The notes beneath the pieces are model-generated. The model saw nothing but the letters and a program-made list of their open reading frames with translations. It had not been told where the DNA came from and did not search any database. This document shows positions 55,040 to 63,777 of a DNA stretch of 64,000 bases, one piece after another. Each line of letters begins with the position of its first letter. Position 1 is the first letter of the stretch. Source of the stretch: Herbaspirillum seropedicae (GTDB lineage: Bacteria; Pseudomonadota; Gammaproteobacteria; Burkholderiales; Burkholderiaceae_D); assembly GCF_001040945.1 (NCBI RefSeq), contig NZ_CP011930.1, forward strand, positions 1,240,001 to 1,304,000, read 5' to 3'. A program made the position numbers and the translations under genes.

Positions 55040-55984
55040 TCAACGCCGCCAGGGGATAGGCTGGAAAGCCCGCTTGGCGGCCTCGAGGAAGACGCGCTGG
55101 CGCAGCGTCAAGCCCTGGCGGCCAGGCAGCAGGGCCATGATGGGCGCGGGATCGAGCTGCCAGCCGGGCAGCACGCGCTTGAGGCTGCCGTCGGTCAGCA
55201 GGTGGGCGCAATCCCATTCGGAACGCGCCACGAAGCCTTCGCCATCCAGCGCCCAGTCGCGCGTGATGGTGCCGTCGTTGGAGGAGAGCGCGCCGTTGAG
55301 CTTGACGGTCAGCGCCTTGCCGGTGCGGCGGCCGGCGCTATCGACGGGGGTGAAGCGCAGGCGGCTGAGGTCGTCGTCGTTTTCGCGCAGGCTCAGGTAG
55401 GGATAGTCGGCCAGCTCGGAAGGGTGCCGGGCGCGGTTCATGCGCCGCGCCAGCGCCGGACTGGCGCACAGGAAACGCTCATTGGGCGCGAGGAAGTGTC
55501 CGACCCAGGACGAACCCTTGACGCGTCCGATGGAAATGATGGCGTCAGCCCCGCTGGCGGCGGCCAGCGGACTCTCGGCCAGCAGCAGCGAGATCGCCAG
55601 GCGCGGATGGTTGCGATGCAGGTCGCGCACCAGCGGGGCGACGTAGCGGCGGCCGAAGCCGAAGGGCGCCACCACCCGCAGCGAACCGCTGACGTTGGCC
55701 AGGCTGGCGTGCTCGCCGCGGTCCGATTCACGCGAGACGCTGGCGGTGATGGCCTCGATGCGTTCGAGGATGTCAGTGGCTTCCTGCACCAGGCGCTGGC
55801 CCTCATCGGTGAGCGCGAAACCGCGCGCGGCACGGTTGGCCAGGCGCACGCCGATGCGGTCTTCGATGCGCTGCAGGCGCACCGTCACGGCCGGCGGCGT
55901 CAGGTCGAGCAGGCGGGCCGCGCCCGCCAGCGAGGCGGACGAACCCAGCGCACGCAGCAGTTGCATGTCATCGAGTTGCAGCAT
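55040..55984 (-). CDS. LysR-family regulator, probable controller of the 38-bp operator regulon
   Basis: 314 residues from the ATG at 55984. The helix-turn-helix is LLRALGSSASLAGAARLLDLTPPAVTVRL, and the effector domain has GSLRVVAPFGFGRRYVAPLVRDL, typical of the large CrgA/AaeR-like branch. It is divergent from ridA. Its start codon lies inside the 38-bp operator at 55983-56020, which predicts strong autoregulation. The ATG at 55966 is a shorter alternative start. The same operator precedes the bicupin gene, the PLP-enzyme gene, the gabD-like gene and possibly the TRAP genes. Being within the cluster makes this protein the best candidate to bind them all; binding is inferred. Confidence 0.88.
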   Translation of the reverse strand: MLQLDDMQLLRALGSSASLAGAARLLDLTPPAVTVRLQRIEDRIGVRLANRAARGFALTDEGQRLVQEATDILERIEAITASVSRESDRGEHASLANVSGSLRVVAPFGFGRRYVAPLVRDLHRNHPRLAISLLLAESPLAAASGADAIISIGRVKGSSWVGHFLAPNERFLCASPALARRMNRARHPSELADYPYLSLRENDDDLSRLRFTPVDSAGRRTGKALTVKLNGALSSNDGTITRDWALDGEGFVARSEWDCAHLLTDGSLKRVLPGWQLDPAPIMALLPGRQGLTLRQRVFLEAAKRAFQPIPWRR

Positions 55985-56020
55985 TAAAGACCTCTTAATG
56001 GTGGATTGAACGAACATTAA
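55983..56020. promoter_or_regulatory. 38-bp LysR-type operator, site C
   Basis: ATTAA (55983-55987), N7, TTAAT (55995-55999), N16, ATTAA (56016-56020). Core CATTAA-N7-TTAATG is a perfect dyad. It overlaps the LysR start codon and lies 92-129 bp before ridA. Confidence 0.65.
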
Positions 56021-56111
56021 ACATCGCTGACCGCATTTTGGCTACAGTCCATCCGGGGAATTGCGCGGCTCCTCACGCTCCCTAGTCCCGCTCATCACAC
56101 ACCGACACGCC

Positions 56112-56528
56112 ATGAACCACGACCAACATCACGCCGACCCTGCCGCTACGTATCCAGTCACCCACAACCCCGCCGGTCTGGCCACGCCCGGCGGCCACTA
56201 CAGCCATGTCGCCACCGGCAATGGCATGGCCTTCATCTCCGGCCAGCTTCCCATCGACGCGCACGGCAACAAGCTTGCCGAGGCCTCCTTCGACGTGCAG
56301 GCCCGGCAGGTGCTGGCCAATGTCGAGGCCGCCCTGGCCGGCGTCGGCAGCGAGATCGGCAAGCTCTTGCAGGTGCGCGTGTACCTGACCGACGTGGCGC
56401 ACTGGCCGGCCTTCAACGACCTCTATGCCGCCTGGGCCGGCAGCGCCCGTCCGGCGCGCGCCGTGGTGCCGGTGCCGGCGCTGCACTTCGGCCTGCAGAT
56501 CGAGGTCGAGGCCACGGCGCTGCTGTGA
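56112..56528 (+). CDS. RidA-family enamine/imine deaminase
   Basis: 138 residues from the ATG at 56112. The family core is GHYSHVATGNGMAFISGQLPID near residues 27-48, followed by VLANVEAALAGVGSEIGKLLQVRVYLTDV. The Arg of the substrate pocket is in SARPARAVVPVPAL near 115. RidA proteins hydrolyse reactive 2-aminoacrylate and other imines released by amino-acid dehydratases and oxidases. Here both an FAD oxidase and a D-serine-dehydratase-like enzyme are close by, so it probably protects or completes that chemistry. It begins a rightward operon with an aldehyde dehydrogenase and an M20 amidohydrolase. Confidence 0.92.
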   Translation: MNHDQHHADPAATYPVTHNPAGLATPGGHYSHVATGNGMAFISGQLPIDAHGNKLAEASFDVQARQVLANVEAALAGVGSEIGKLLQVRVYLTDVAHWPAFNDLYAAWAGSARPARAVVPVPALHFGLQIEVEATALL

Positions 56529-56583
56529 CCCTTCGCGGCACGCGAGACCAACTAAGACACAAGGACAGGAAGGACACCCCGAC

Positions 56584-58044
56584 ATGACCAGTTCCCCTCT
56601 GACGCATTTGACGCGCAACGCCCGCCTGGACCACTTCTACATCGATGGCAAGTGGCAGCCTCCGCAGGGCAGCGAGCGGGCTGCCGTGGTCGCGCCCGCC
56701 ACCGAAGAGCGCGTCTGCGAGATCGCACTGGGCAATGCCGCCGATGTGGATCAGGCGGTACAGGCCGCGCGCCGGGCGATTCCGGCCTGGGCCGCGACCT
56801 CGCCGCTGGAACGCGCCGCGCTGCTGGGCCGTGTGCATGCGCTGCTGCTGGAGCGCAGCGAACTGTTCGCCCAGGCGCTGACGCTAGAGATGGGCGCACC
56901 CATCAGCTATGCGCGCACGGCCCATGTGCCGCTGGCCGCCGAACACCTGCGGGTGGCGCGCGACAATCTGGCCGACTACCCCTTCATCCGTCCACGCGGC
57001 ACCACCGCCATCGTGCGCGAGCCGATCGGCGTGTGTGCGCTCATCACGCCCTGGAACTGGCCGATCTACCAGATCACCGCCAAGGTCGGCCCGGCGCTGG
57101 CGGCCGGTTGCACCGTGGTGTTGAAGCCGAGCGAGCTCTCGCCGCTGTCGGCCCTGCTCTTTGCCGAGATCGTCCATGAGGCGGGTGTCCCGGCCGGGGT
57201 CTTCAACCTGGTCAATGGCAGTGGCGCCGAGGTCGGTGCGGCCCTGTCTGCGCACCCGCAGGTGGACATGATTTCCATCACCGGTTCCACCCGCGCCGGC
57301 GTGCTGGTGGCGCAGGCAGCCGCCGTCACCGTCAAGCGCGTGGCCCAGGAGCTGGGCGGCAAGTCGCCCAACCTGGTGCTGCCCGATGCCGATCTCGAAC
57401 GCGCCATCCCGCCCGGGGTGGCCGCCGCCTTGCGCAACATGGGCCAGTCCTGCAGTGCGCCCACGCGCCTGATCGTGCCGCGCGCGGCGCTGGCGCGGGT
57501 GCATGAACTGGCGCTGGCGACGCTGGCGCAGATGAAGGTGGGCGACCCGAACGATGCGGCCACCACCCACGGCCCGCTGGCCAATCGTGCGCAATTCCTG
57601 CGCGTGCAGCAGATGATCGAAGCGGGGCTGCAGGATGGCGCGCGCCTGCTGGCCGGCGGCCCCGGACGTCCGGATGGCCTGGCGCAGGGCTACTATGCGC
57701 GACCCACGATCTTCTCGGAGGTGCACACCGACATGGTGATCGCCCAGGAAGAGATCTTCGGACCGGTGCTGGCCATCCTGCCCTATGACACCGTGGAAGA
57801 AGCCATTGCCATCGCCAACGACACCGTCTATGGCCTGGGCGCGCATGTGCAGGGCCGCGACAAGGACCAGGTGCGGGCGGTAGCGGCGCGCATCCAGTCC
57901 GGCCAGGTCCACCTGAACTATCCGGCCTGGGACCCGCAAGCCCCCTTCGGCGGCTACAAGCAATCCGGCAACGGGCGCGAGTATGGCGTGGAAGGGATGG
58001 AAGAATACATGGAAGTCAAAGCCATCCTGGGCTATTACGCCTGA
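56584..58044 (+). CDS. Aldehyde dehydrogenase family protein
   Basis: 486 residues from the ATG at 56584, 55 bp after ridA. Motifs are TPWNWPIYQITAKVGPALAAG near 158, catalytic Glu in AQELGGKSPNLVL near 258, catalytic Cys in MGQSCSAPTR near 290, and FGGYKQSGNGREYG near 457. The usual NxGQxC is NMGQSC here, as in many broad-range NAD-dependent enzymes. It would oxidise an aldehyde made by the oxidase or aldolase-type enzymes of the cluster. The particular aldehyde is not determined. Confidence 0.92.
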   Translation: MTSSPLTHLTRNARLDHFYIDGKWQPPQGSERAAVVAPATEERVCEIALGNAADVDQAVQAARRAIPAWAATSPLERAALLGRVHALLLERSELFAQALTLEMGAPISYARTAHVPLAAEHLRVARDNLADYPFIRPRGTTAIVREPIGVCALITPWNWPIYQITAKVGPALAAGCTVVLKPSELSPLSALLFAEIVHEAGVPAGVFNLVNGSGAEVGAALSAHPQVDMISITGSTRAGVLVAQAAAVTVKRVAQELGGKSPNLVLPDADLERAIPPGVAAALRNMGQSCSAPTRLIVPRAALARVHELALATLAQMKVGDPNDAATTHGPLANRAQFLRVQQMIEAGLQDGARLLAGGPGRPDGLAQGYYARPTIFSEVHTDMVIAQEEIFGPVLAILPYDTVEEAIAIANDTVYGLGAHVQGRDKDQVRAVAARIQSGQVHLNYPAWDPQAPFGGYKQSGNGREYGVEGMEEYMEVKAILGYYA

Positions 58045-58081
58045 CGGCGCACTGCGCTGGCAACCCATCCTCATCCGCATC

Positions 58082-59293
58082 ATGGAACACACTGGACATC
58101 AGCACGACACCTTGCACCAGCACCGCGCCCACTGGGCCGGCCTGCGCCGCGACCTGCACGCGCATCCCGAACTGCGCTTCGAAGAACATCGGACGGCCGA
58201 CGTGGTGGTGCGGGAACTGCAATCCCTGGGCTACACCGTCACCCGCGGCCTGGGCGGCACCGGCGTGGTGGCCAGCCTGGCGGGCGCCGACCCGCAGCGC
58301 GGCATCGTGCTGCGCGCCGACCTGGACGCCTTGCCCATCGTCGAGGCCAACGATTTCGCCCATGCCTCCTGCACGCACGGCGTCATGCACGCTTGCGGCC
58401 ATGACGGCCACACCGTCATGCTGCTGGGCGCGGCGCGCCTGCTCAAGCAGGGGCCGATGCTGCCGGGCAGCGTCCATTTCGTGTTCCAGCCGGGTGAAGA
58501 GGGCGGGGCGGGGGCGCGCAAGATGATCGATGACGGGCTCTTCGAGCAGTTTCCCACCGAGGCCGTGTTCGGCATGCATAACTGGCCGGGCTTGCCGGCC
58601 GGGCAGTTCGGCTTGCGCCCCGGCCCCATCATGGCGGCGGGTTCGCGCCTGAAGATCACCATCACCGGCAAGGGCGCCCACGCGGCCCAGCCGCACCTGG
58701 GACTGGACCCGATTCCGCTGGCCTGTTCCATGGTCCTGCAGTGCCAGACCATTGCCGCGCGCCACAAGGACCCGGTCGATCCGGCGGTGATCTCGGTGTG
58801 CATGTTCCATGCGGGCGATACCGACAACGTCATTCCTGACCGGGCAGAACTGCGCGGCACCATCCGCACGCTGTCGTCCACCTTGCAGCAGAAGCTGCAG
58901 GAAGACATCCGCCGCATGTGCCATGCGTTGGCCGAGGCGTATGGGGCCAAGGTGGAGGTGGAATTCTTCCAGTACTACCCGGCCACCATCAACACACCGG
59001 CCGAAACCGACTTCTGCGAACGCGTGATTCGCCAGACCTTCGGCGATGATCGCATCCGTACCGGTATCCCGGCCAACATGACCTCCGAGGATTTCGGCTT
59101 CATGCTGGAGGAGCGGCCCGGCGCCTATGTCCTGATCGGCAATGCGCCCCAGGACCGCGCCTCGCATTCGCTGCACCACCCGCACTACGACTTCAACGAC
59201 GACATCATCGAAGCCGGCGTGCGCTACTGGGTGGCGCTGGCGCAGGGCTATTTCGGCAGTGGCCTCAAGGGCGAGGCGGTCACCAGCCGTTGA
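58082..59293 (+). CDS. M20-family metal-dependent amidohydrolase
   Basis: 403 residues from the ATG at 58082. It has the hippurate-hydrolase/aminoacylase type of the M20 family: LRRDLHAHPELRFEEHRTA near 21, RADLDALPI near 79, metal-site MHACGHDGHTVMLLGAA near 102, and catalytic Glu in FQPGEEGGAGA near 136. It splits N-acyl amino acids, so it probably releases the free amino acid from a compound brought in by the ABC importer. It lies 37 bp after the aldehyde dehydrogenase. Its end overlaps the convergent PLP-enzyme gene by 14 bp. Confidence 0.92.
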   Translation: MEHTGHQHDTLHQHRAHWAGLRRDLHAHPELRFEEHRTADVVVRELQSLGYTVTRGLGGTGVVASLAGADPQRGIVLRADLDALPIVEANDFAHASCTHGVMHACGHDGHTVMLLGAARLLKQGPMLPGSVHFVFQPGEEGGAGARKMIDDGLFEQFPTEAVFGMHNWPGLPAGQFGLRPGPIMAAGSRLKITITGKGAHAAQPHLGLDPIPLACSMVLQCQTIAARHKDPVDPAVISVCMFHAGDTDNVIPDRAELRGTIRTLSSTLQQKLQEDIRRMCHALAEAYGAKVEVEFFQYYPATINTPAETDFCERVIRQTFGDDRIRTGIPANMTSEDFGFMLEERPGAYVLIGNAPQDRASHSLHHPHYDFNDDIIEAGVRYWVALAQGYFGSGLKGEAVTSR

Positions 59294-60410
59294 AGCGCGG
59301 CCAGGTGGCCACGCTGCCGTCGGCGGCGATGGCGTGGTAGTGCTGGTGCTGCGCGCCGGTGGCGCAGGCGTGGTTGGGCAGGATGCGCAGGCGCGTGCCG
59401 ATGGGCAGGTGCTCTGCGATCTGGGCGTCGGGCGTTCCCTGGCGCGAGAGGATGCCGTGCTCCTGGTTGGCGCCGCTCATGAGGTAGCCCTCCAGCACCT
59501 GACCTTCTTCCGTGCAGACCTGGCCATAGCCGAAGTCGTGCTTGCGTCCCTGGGTGCCGCGGTCGCGGCTCATGGCCATCCAGCCGGCATCGACGATGGC
59601 CCAGCCTTTTTCGGGCTGGTGGCCGATCACGGTAGTCAGCACGCTCAGGGCGATCTCGTACATGGTATTGACGCCCACGTTGTGCATCACCAGGTCGAAC
59701 ATGGCATAGACACCGGCGCGCACTTCGGTCACGCCGCGCAGGTGTTCTGCGCGCAGGGCGGTCGGGGTCGAGCCGATGCTGACCACGTCGCAGGGCAGGC
59801 CGGCTTCGCGCAGGCGCTCGGCGGCGCGCACGCAGCCAGCGCGTTCCTGTTCGGCCACGGCGATGAGGGCTTCGTCGTTGTCGTAGTCATAGCTGGAGCC
59901 GGCGTGGGCGATCACGCCGCCGATGCGCATGCCCCCTGCGTGGAGTACGTTGCCCACGGCCAGCAGTGTGGCGTCTTCCGGAGCGATGCCGGAGCGATGG
60001 CCATCGACGTCGATCTCGATCCAGACGTCGAAGCATTCCTCTTGCGCCTGGCCGAAGGCCACGATGGCTTCGGCACAGACCACGCTGTCGGCCACGATCT
60101 TGAGGTTGCAGCCCTGGCGGCGCAGCGCCAGCGCCTGGCCCAGTTTGGTGGGGGCCATGCCGACGGCGTAGACGATGTCGCTGATGCCGGCGGCAAAGAA
60201 CTGTTCGGCCTCCTTCAGGGTCGAGACCGTGATGCCGCTGGCGCCGGCCTGCAATTGCGCCTGCACTACCTCATTGCACTTGGTGGTCTTGACGTGCGGA
60301 CGAAAACGCACGCCCAGCGCATCCATGCGCTGCTGCATGCGGGTGATGTTGCGCTGCATGCGGGCAACGTCGATGAGGGCGGCGGGGGTGGGCAGTGACG
60401 CCAGGTTCAT
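59280..60410 (-). CDS. D-serine dehydratase-like PLP enzyme (DSD1/D-threonine aldolase family)
   Basis: 376 residues, PLP fold type III. The Schiff-base Lys is in FRPHVKTTKCNE near residue 41, and the cofactor-phosphate region is SIGSTPTA near 211. The C-terminal NHACATGAQH near 348 gives a His-x-Cys zinc site, as in eukaryotic-type D-serine dehydratase and D-threo-3-hydroxyaspartate dehydratase. The D-threonine aldolases I remember have His-x-Asp. A dehydratase acting on a D-beta-hydroxy amino acid is therefore more likely than an aldolase. The enamine product fits the neighbouring RidA. It has AGGAG upstream and a four-half-site operator 51-100 bp before the start. Confidence 0.88.
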   Translation of the reverse strand: MNLASLPTPAALIDVARMQRNITRMQQRMDALGVRFRPHVKTTKCNEVVQAQLQAGASGITVSTLKEAEQFFAAGISDIVYAVGMAPTKLGQALALRRQGCNLKIVADSVVCAEAIVAFGQAQEECFDVWIEIDVDGHRSGIAPEDATLLAVGNVLHAGGMRIGGVIAHAGSSYDYDNDEALIAVAEQERAGCVRAAERLREAGLPCDVVSIGSTPTALRAEHLRGVTEVRAGVYAMFDLVMHNVGVNTMYEIALSVLTTVIGHQPEKGWAIVDAGWMAMSRDRGTQGRKHDFGYGQVCTEEGQVLEGYLMSGANQEHGILSRQGTPDAQIAEHLPIGTRLRILPNHACATGAQHQHYHAIAADGSVATWPRFNGW

Positions 60411-60460
60411 GGTGGACTCCTGAAATTGCTCTGGTGGAGCGATGACTATAGGAGATCGGC

Positions 60461-60510
60461 ATCAAGACGTGCTTAATGCTGGATGAATCCAGCATTAAGC
60501 GTGGTTTAAC
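60461..60510. promoter_or_regulatory. LysR-type operator, site D (four half-sites)
   Basis: ATCAA-N7-TTAAT (60461-60477), N16, ATTAA-N7-TTAAC (60494-60510), again with a 33-bp period. The centre (60471-60500) is a near-perfect palindrome with 14-bp arms (GCTTAATGCTGGAT) around GA. It lies before the PLP-enzyme gene. Confidence 0.65.
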
Positions 60511-60531
60511 ACTGCGAGTGCTTGGGCAAGT

Positions 60532-62079
60532 TCAATCCAGCTTGAACTTGCCCACCACCGCCGCCAGGTTGCTGGCCTGGCCCTTGAGCGAATCTGCCGC
60601 TGCGGCGGCCTGTTCCACCAGGGCGGCGTTCTGCTGGGTGGTCTCGTCCATCTGGGTGATGGCCAGGTTGACTTCGTTGATGCCGCCGCTCTGTTCCTGG
60701 GTGGCGGCGCTGATTTCAGCGACCACATCGGTGACGCGTCGCACGCTGGCCACCACTTCGGTCATGGTGCTGCCGGCGCGTTCCACCAGGGCGCTGCCGG
60801 CGCTGACCTTCTGCACCGAATCGTCGATGAGTTCCTTGATTTCCTTGGCCGCGCCGGCCGAGCGCTGGGCCAGCGAGCGCACTTCGGACGCCACCACGGC
60901 AAAGCCGCGTCCCTGCTCACCCGCGCGGGCCGCTTCCACGGCGGCGTTCAGGGCCAGGATATTGGTCTGGAAGGCGATGCCGTCGATCACGCTGATGATG
61001 TCGGCGATGCGGCGCGAACTCTCGGTGATGCCTTCCATGGTCTGCACCACCTGGCCCACGACCTCGCCGCCCTGGCTGGCGATGTCCGAGGCGGTGGCGG
61101 CCAGCTGGTTGGCTTGGCGGGCGTTGTCGGCGTTCTGCGTCACGGTGGAAGTCAGTTCTTCCATGGCCGAGGCGGTTTCTTCGAGGGAGCCGGCCTGTTG
61201 TTCCGTGCGGTTGGACAGGTCCAGGTTGCCGCGCGCGATCTCGTGCGAGGCGGTGGTGATGGTGTCGGTGCCCTGGCGCACTTCGCTGACGATGTCGCGC
61301 AGGCTTTCATTCATGGCGCGCAGGGCTTCCATGAGGGCGCCGGTTTCATCGCGCCCGGCCGGACGGATGCGCAGCGTCAGGTCGCCGCGCGCCACGCGCT
61401 GGGCGATCTGCACGGCCTCCTTGAGCGGACGCGAGACATTGGTGGCCACCAGGAAGGCCAGCAGCGAAGCAATCAGCACGGTGGCTGCCAGCAGGCCGAC
61501 GATCCAGCGCTGCGCCCCGCGAAACACGGTCGAGGCCTCTTCATCGGCCTGGGCGCTGCCGCTGGTGTTGATCTTGACGATGGCATCGAGGTTGCCGACC
61601 ATGCTGCGATAGAGCTTGGCGGAGTCGCCGTTGAAGAGGGCGCGGGTCTCATCGTATTGCTGGTTGGCCGCCATCTCGGCCAATTGCTCGTCGACCTTGA
61701 CGTAGGCCGTCAGGTTCTTGAGGAATTGCGCGTACTGTTCCTTTTCCTGCGGCTCCGACATGCGCTGTTCGAAGATGGCGCGCTGCCGGGTCAGTGCATC
61801 GAGCCTGTCCTTGATCGCCTTGTTGGCGGCGGCGCGCTCCTGGGGCGTGACGGCAGTGACCAGTTCCAGTTCGTTCAGGCGTAGCGGCGGCAGCGAGCCT
61901 TGCAGCTCGCGGGCCGCGTCCATGGTCGGCATCCACTTGCTGACAATCTCGCCAGAGGCCTTGTTGACCTGCTTGAGTTCCTTGATGGCGAACAGGCCCT
62001 GCAACAGGGTCAGCGCGATCACCACGGCAAAGGACAAGGCCAGCTTCTTGGCGATGTTGAGGTTGTAGAACCAGATCAT
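60532..62079 (-). CDS. Methyl-accepting chemotaxis protein
   Basis: 515 residues. A membrane helix near residues 11-30 and a second near 190-212 ([21 protein letters not shown]) bracket a periplasmic four-helix-bundle sensor. HAMP ([21 protein letters not shown]) follows. The signalling hairpin tip is [23 protein letters not shown] near 365-387. Methylation-region Glu/Gln pairs are plain on both sides. It lies downstream of no other gene and reads toward the PLP-enzyme operator. Placement next to the amino-acid cluster suggests it may sense a related compound, but that is inference. Confidence 0.93.
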   Translation of the reverse strand: MIWFYNLNIAKKLALSFAVVIALTLLQGLFAIKELKQVNKASGEIVSKWMPTMDAARELQGSLPPLRLNELELVTAVTPQERAAANKAIKDRLDALTRQRAIFEQRMSEPQEKEQYAQFLKNLTAYVKVDEQLAEMAANQQYDETRALFNGDSAKLYRSMVGNLDAIVKINTSGSAQADEEASTVFRGAQRWIVGLLAATVLIASLLAFLVATNVSRPLKEAVQIAQRVARGDLTLRIRPAGRDETGALMEALRAMNESLRDIVSEVRQGTDTITTASHEIARGNLDLSNRTEQQAGSLEETASAMEELTSTVTQNADNARQANQLAATASDIASQGGEVVGQVVQTMEGITESSRRIADIISVIDGIAFQTNILALNAAVEAARAGEQGRGFAVVASEVRSLAQRSAGAAKEIKELIDDSVQKVSAGSALVERAGSTMTEVVASVRRVTDVVAEISAATQEQSGGINEVNLAITQMDETTQQNAALVEQAAAAADSLKGQASNLAAVVGKFKLD

Positions 62080-62460
62080 GTCATCCTCGCATTCGATTTA
62101 TCGTTGTCGGTATCGGTCCAGCCGACGTCATCGAAGCGGGCCGCCCGGTTGGCGTCCGGGCGTGTACAGGGAAGCATCCGGCCGGGGTGGCGGGGCGCGA
62201 TGGTGCAATCAGAGTGCTGGTGATGTCATGCTGTCATGCCGTCACGAAGCGTCGGCTTCCTGCCCATCCTGTCTCTGTGTCATTTGCGGCGGGCTTCCCA
62301 CTGCCCCTGGCGCTTGCTGGTCGATGGTCGCATGGCTGGATCGGGCTTGATATTAACCAGCGGCAAGCATTCCATCCAATGAAATTAATCGACCAGGCAA
62401 TGCGGGATTTGATATCAATGCAGCGCTGCGCGGCCTGGGCCGGCGGCCTGCAGGGCGGCC
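62080..62460. other. Intergenic region, nothing identified
   Basis: 381 bp between the chemoreceptor start and the glucarate dehydratase stop. It is AT-richer around 62.34-62.42 kb, with isolated ATTAA half-sites but no complete 38-bp operator, terminator or sigma-28 promoter that I can recognise. Confidence 0.5.
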
Positions 62461-63735
62461 TCAGAAACGCGGCTTGACGGTCTTCCAGTCCGGTTGGTAC
62501 TTGCGCATCTGGCCCACGTCATCACGCTGGCGGATGCCGCACTCGAGGTAGAGCTGATGCAGTTTGCGCAACTGGTCCTGGTCCACTTCCACGCCCAGGC
62601 CGGGGGCGTCGGTGATCTGCACGCAGCCATTGCGGATGGGCAGCTTGCCGCCCTGGATGACTTCCTCATCCGGTTCTTGCCAGGGGTAGTGGGTATCGCA
62701 GGCATAGGACAGGTTCTCCACCGCTGCGGCCACATGCGACATCGCCATCAGGCTGATGCCCAGGTGCGAGTTGGAATGCATGGACACGCCCAGGCCGAAC
62801 ACATCACACATCTTCGCCAGTTGCTGGGTATCGCGCAGGCCGCCCCAGTAGTGGTGGTCGGCCAGCACGATCTGGACGCTGTCCAAGGCCACGCTGCGGC
62901 GCAGTTCATCGAAATCGGTCACCACCATGTTGGTGGCCAGCGGCAGCCCGGTGCGGCGGTGCAGTTCGGCCATGCCTTCCAGGCCGGGGGTCGGGTCTTC
63001 GTAGTATTGCAGGTCATCGCCCAGCAGCTCGGCCATGCGGATGGCGGTCTGAAGCGACCAGTTGCCGTTGGGGTCGATGCGCAGCGGGGCGTCGGGGAAG
63101 GCTTTCCTGAGCGCCTTGATGCAGGCCACCTCGTGCTCGGGCGCGAGCGCGCCGGCCTTGAGCTTGATGCTCTGGAAACCGTTTTCCTCGATCATCTTGC
63201 GCGCCTGCGCCACGATCTGTTCTTCGCTCAGCGCCTCGCCCCAGGCATCGGGCGCATAGGGACTGTCGATGTGCTGGGCGTACTTGAAGAAGAGATAGGC
63301 GCTGAAGGGAATCTCCTTGCGCACCGCACCGCCCAGCAGATCCACCAGCGGCACGTTGAGGTAGCGCGCCTGGGCGTCCAGGCAGGCCACCTCGAAGGCC
63401 GAATAGGCATTGGAGACGGCCTTGCTGGCATGCGAGCCCGGCGCCAGTTCCGCGCCGGCGTTGCTGGCCGGGGCCATGGCGGCCACCACGCCGCGCACGA
63501 TGGCGCGCAGGCCATTGAGGTTGAACGGGTCCAGGCCCACCAGTCGTTCCTTCACCAGATCGAGGATCTTCAGCGCCGGCGCATCGCCATAGCTTTCGCC
63601 CAGGCCGATGTAGCCGTTATCGGTTTCGATCTCGATGATGGAGCGCAGCGCATAGGGTTCATGGATGCCGCTGGCGTTGAGCAGGGGGCCATCCTTGAAG
63701 GCGATGGGGGTGACGGTGACGCGGGTGATTTTCAT
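62461..63735 (-). CDS. gudD: Glucarate dehydratase
   Basis: 424 residues, enolase superfamily, mandelate-racemase-like. The N-terminal capping domain begins MKITRVTVTPIAFKDGPLLN. The barrel has the KxK base in FQSIKLKAGALAPEHE near residue 191, metal ligands in RIDPNGNWSL and YYEDPTPGLEGM near 219-250, and the second base in MHSNSHLGISL near 324. It removes water from D-glucarate (and usually L-idarate) to give 5-keto-4-deoxyglucarate. The MFS gene upstream in the same direction should supply the substrate. Several sugar-acid pathways thus occur in this window. Confidence 0.94.
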   Translation of the reverse strand: MKITRVTVTPIAFKDGPLLNASGIHEPYALRSIIEIETDNGYIGLGESYGDAPALKILDLVKERLVGLDPFNLNGLRAIVRGVVAAMAPASNAGAELAPGSHASKAVSNAYSAFEVACLDAQARYLNVPLVDLLGGAVRKEIPFSAYLFFKYAQHIDSPYAPDAWGEALSEEQIVAQARKMIEENGFQSIKLKAGALAPEHEVACIKALRKAFPDAPLRIDPNGNWSLQTAIRMAELLGDDLQYYEDPTPGLEGMAELHRRTGLPLATNMVVTDFDELRRSVALDSVQIVLADHHYWGGLRDTQQLAKMCDVFGLGVSMHSNSHLGISLMAMSHVAAAVENLSYACDTHYPWQEPDEEVIQGGKLPIRNGCVQITDAPGLGVEVDQDQLRKLHQLYLECGIRQRDDVGQMRKYQPDWKTVKPRF

Positions 63736-63777
63736 GGTGGGCTCTCTTGTGGATGTGGCCTCTGCACGGGGCCGGGT

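Noticed and set aside
62341..62390. Possible further copy of the 38-bp operator before gudD
   Set aside because: Two ATTAA/TTAAT half-sites occur but with wrong spacing (no N7 or N16 partner), and they are downstream of gudD and upstream of nothing on that side.
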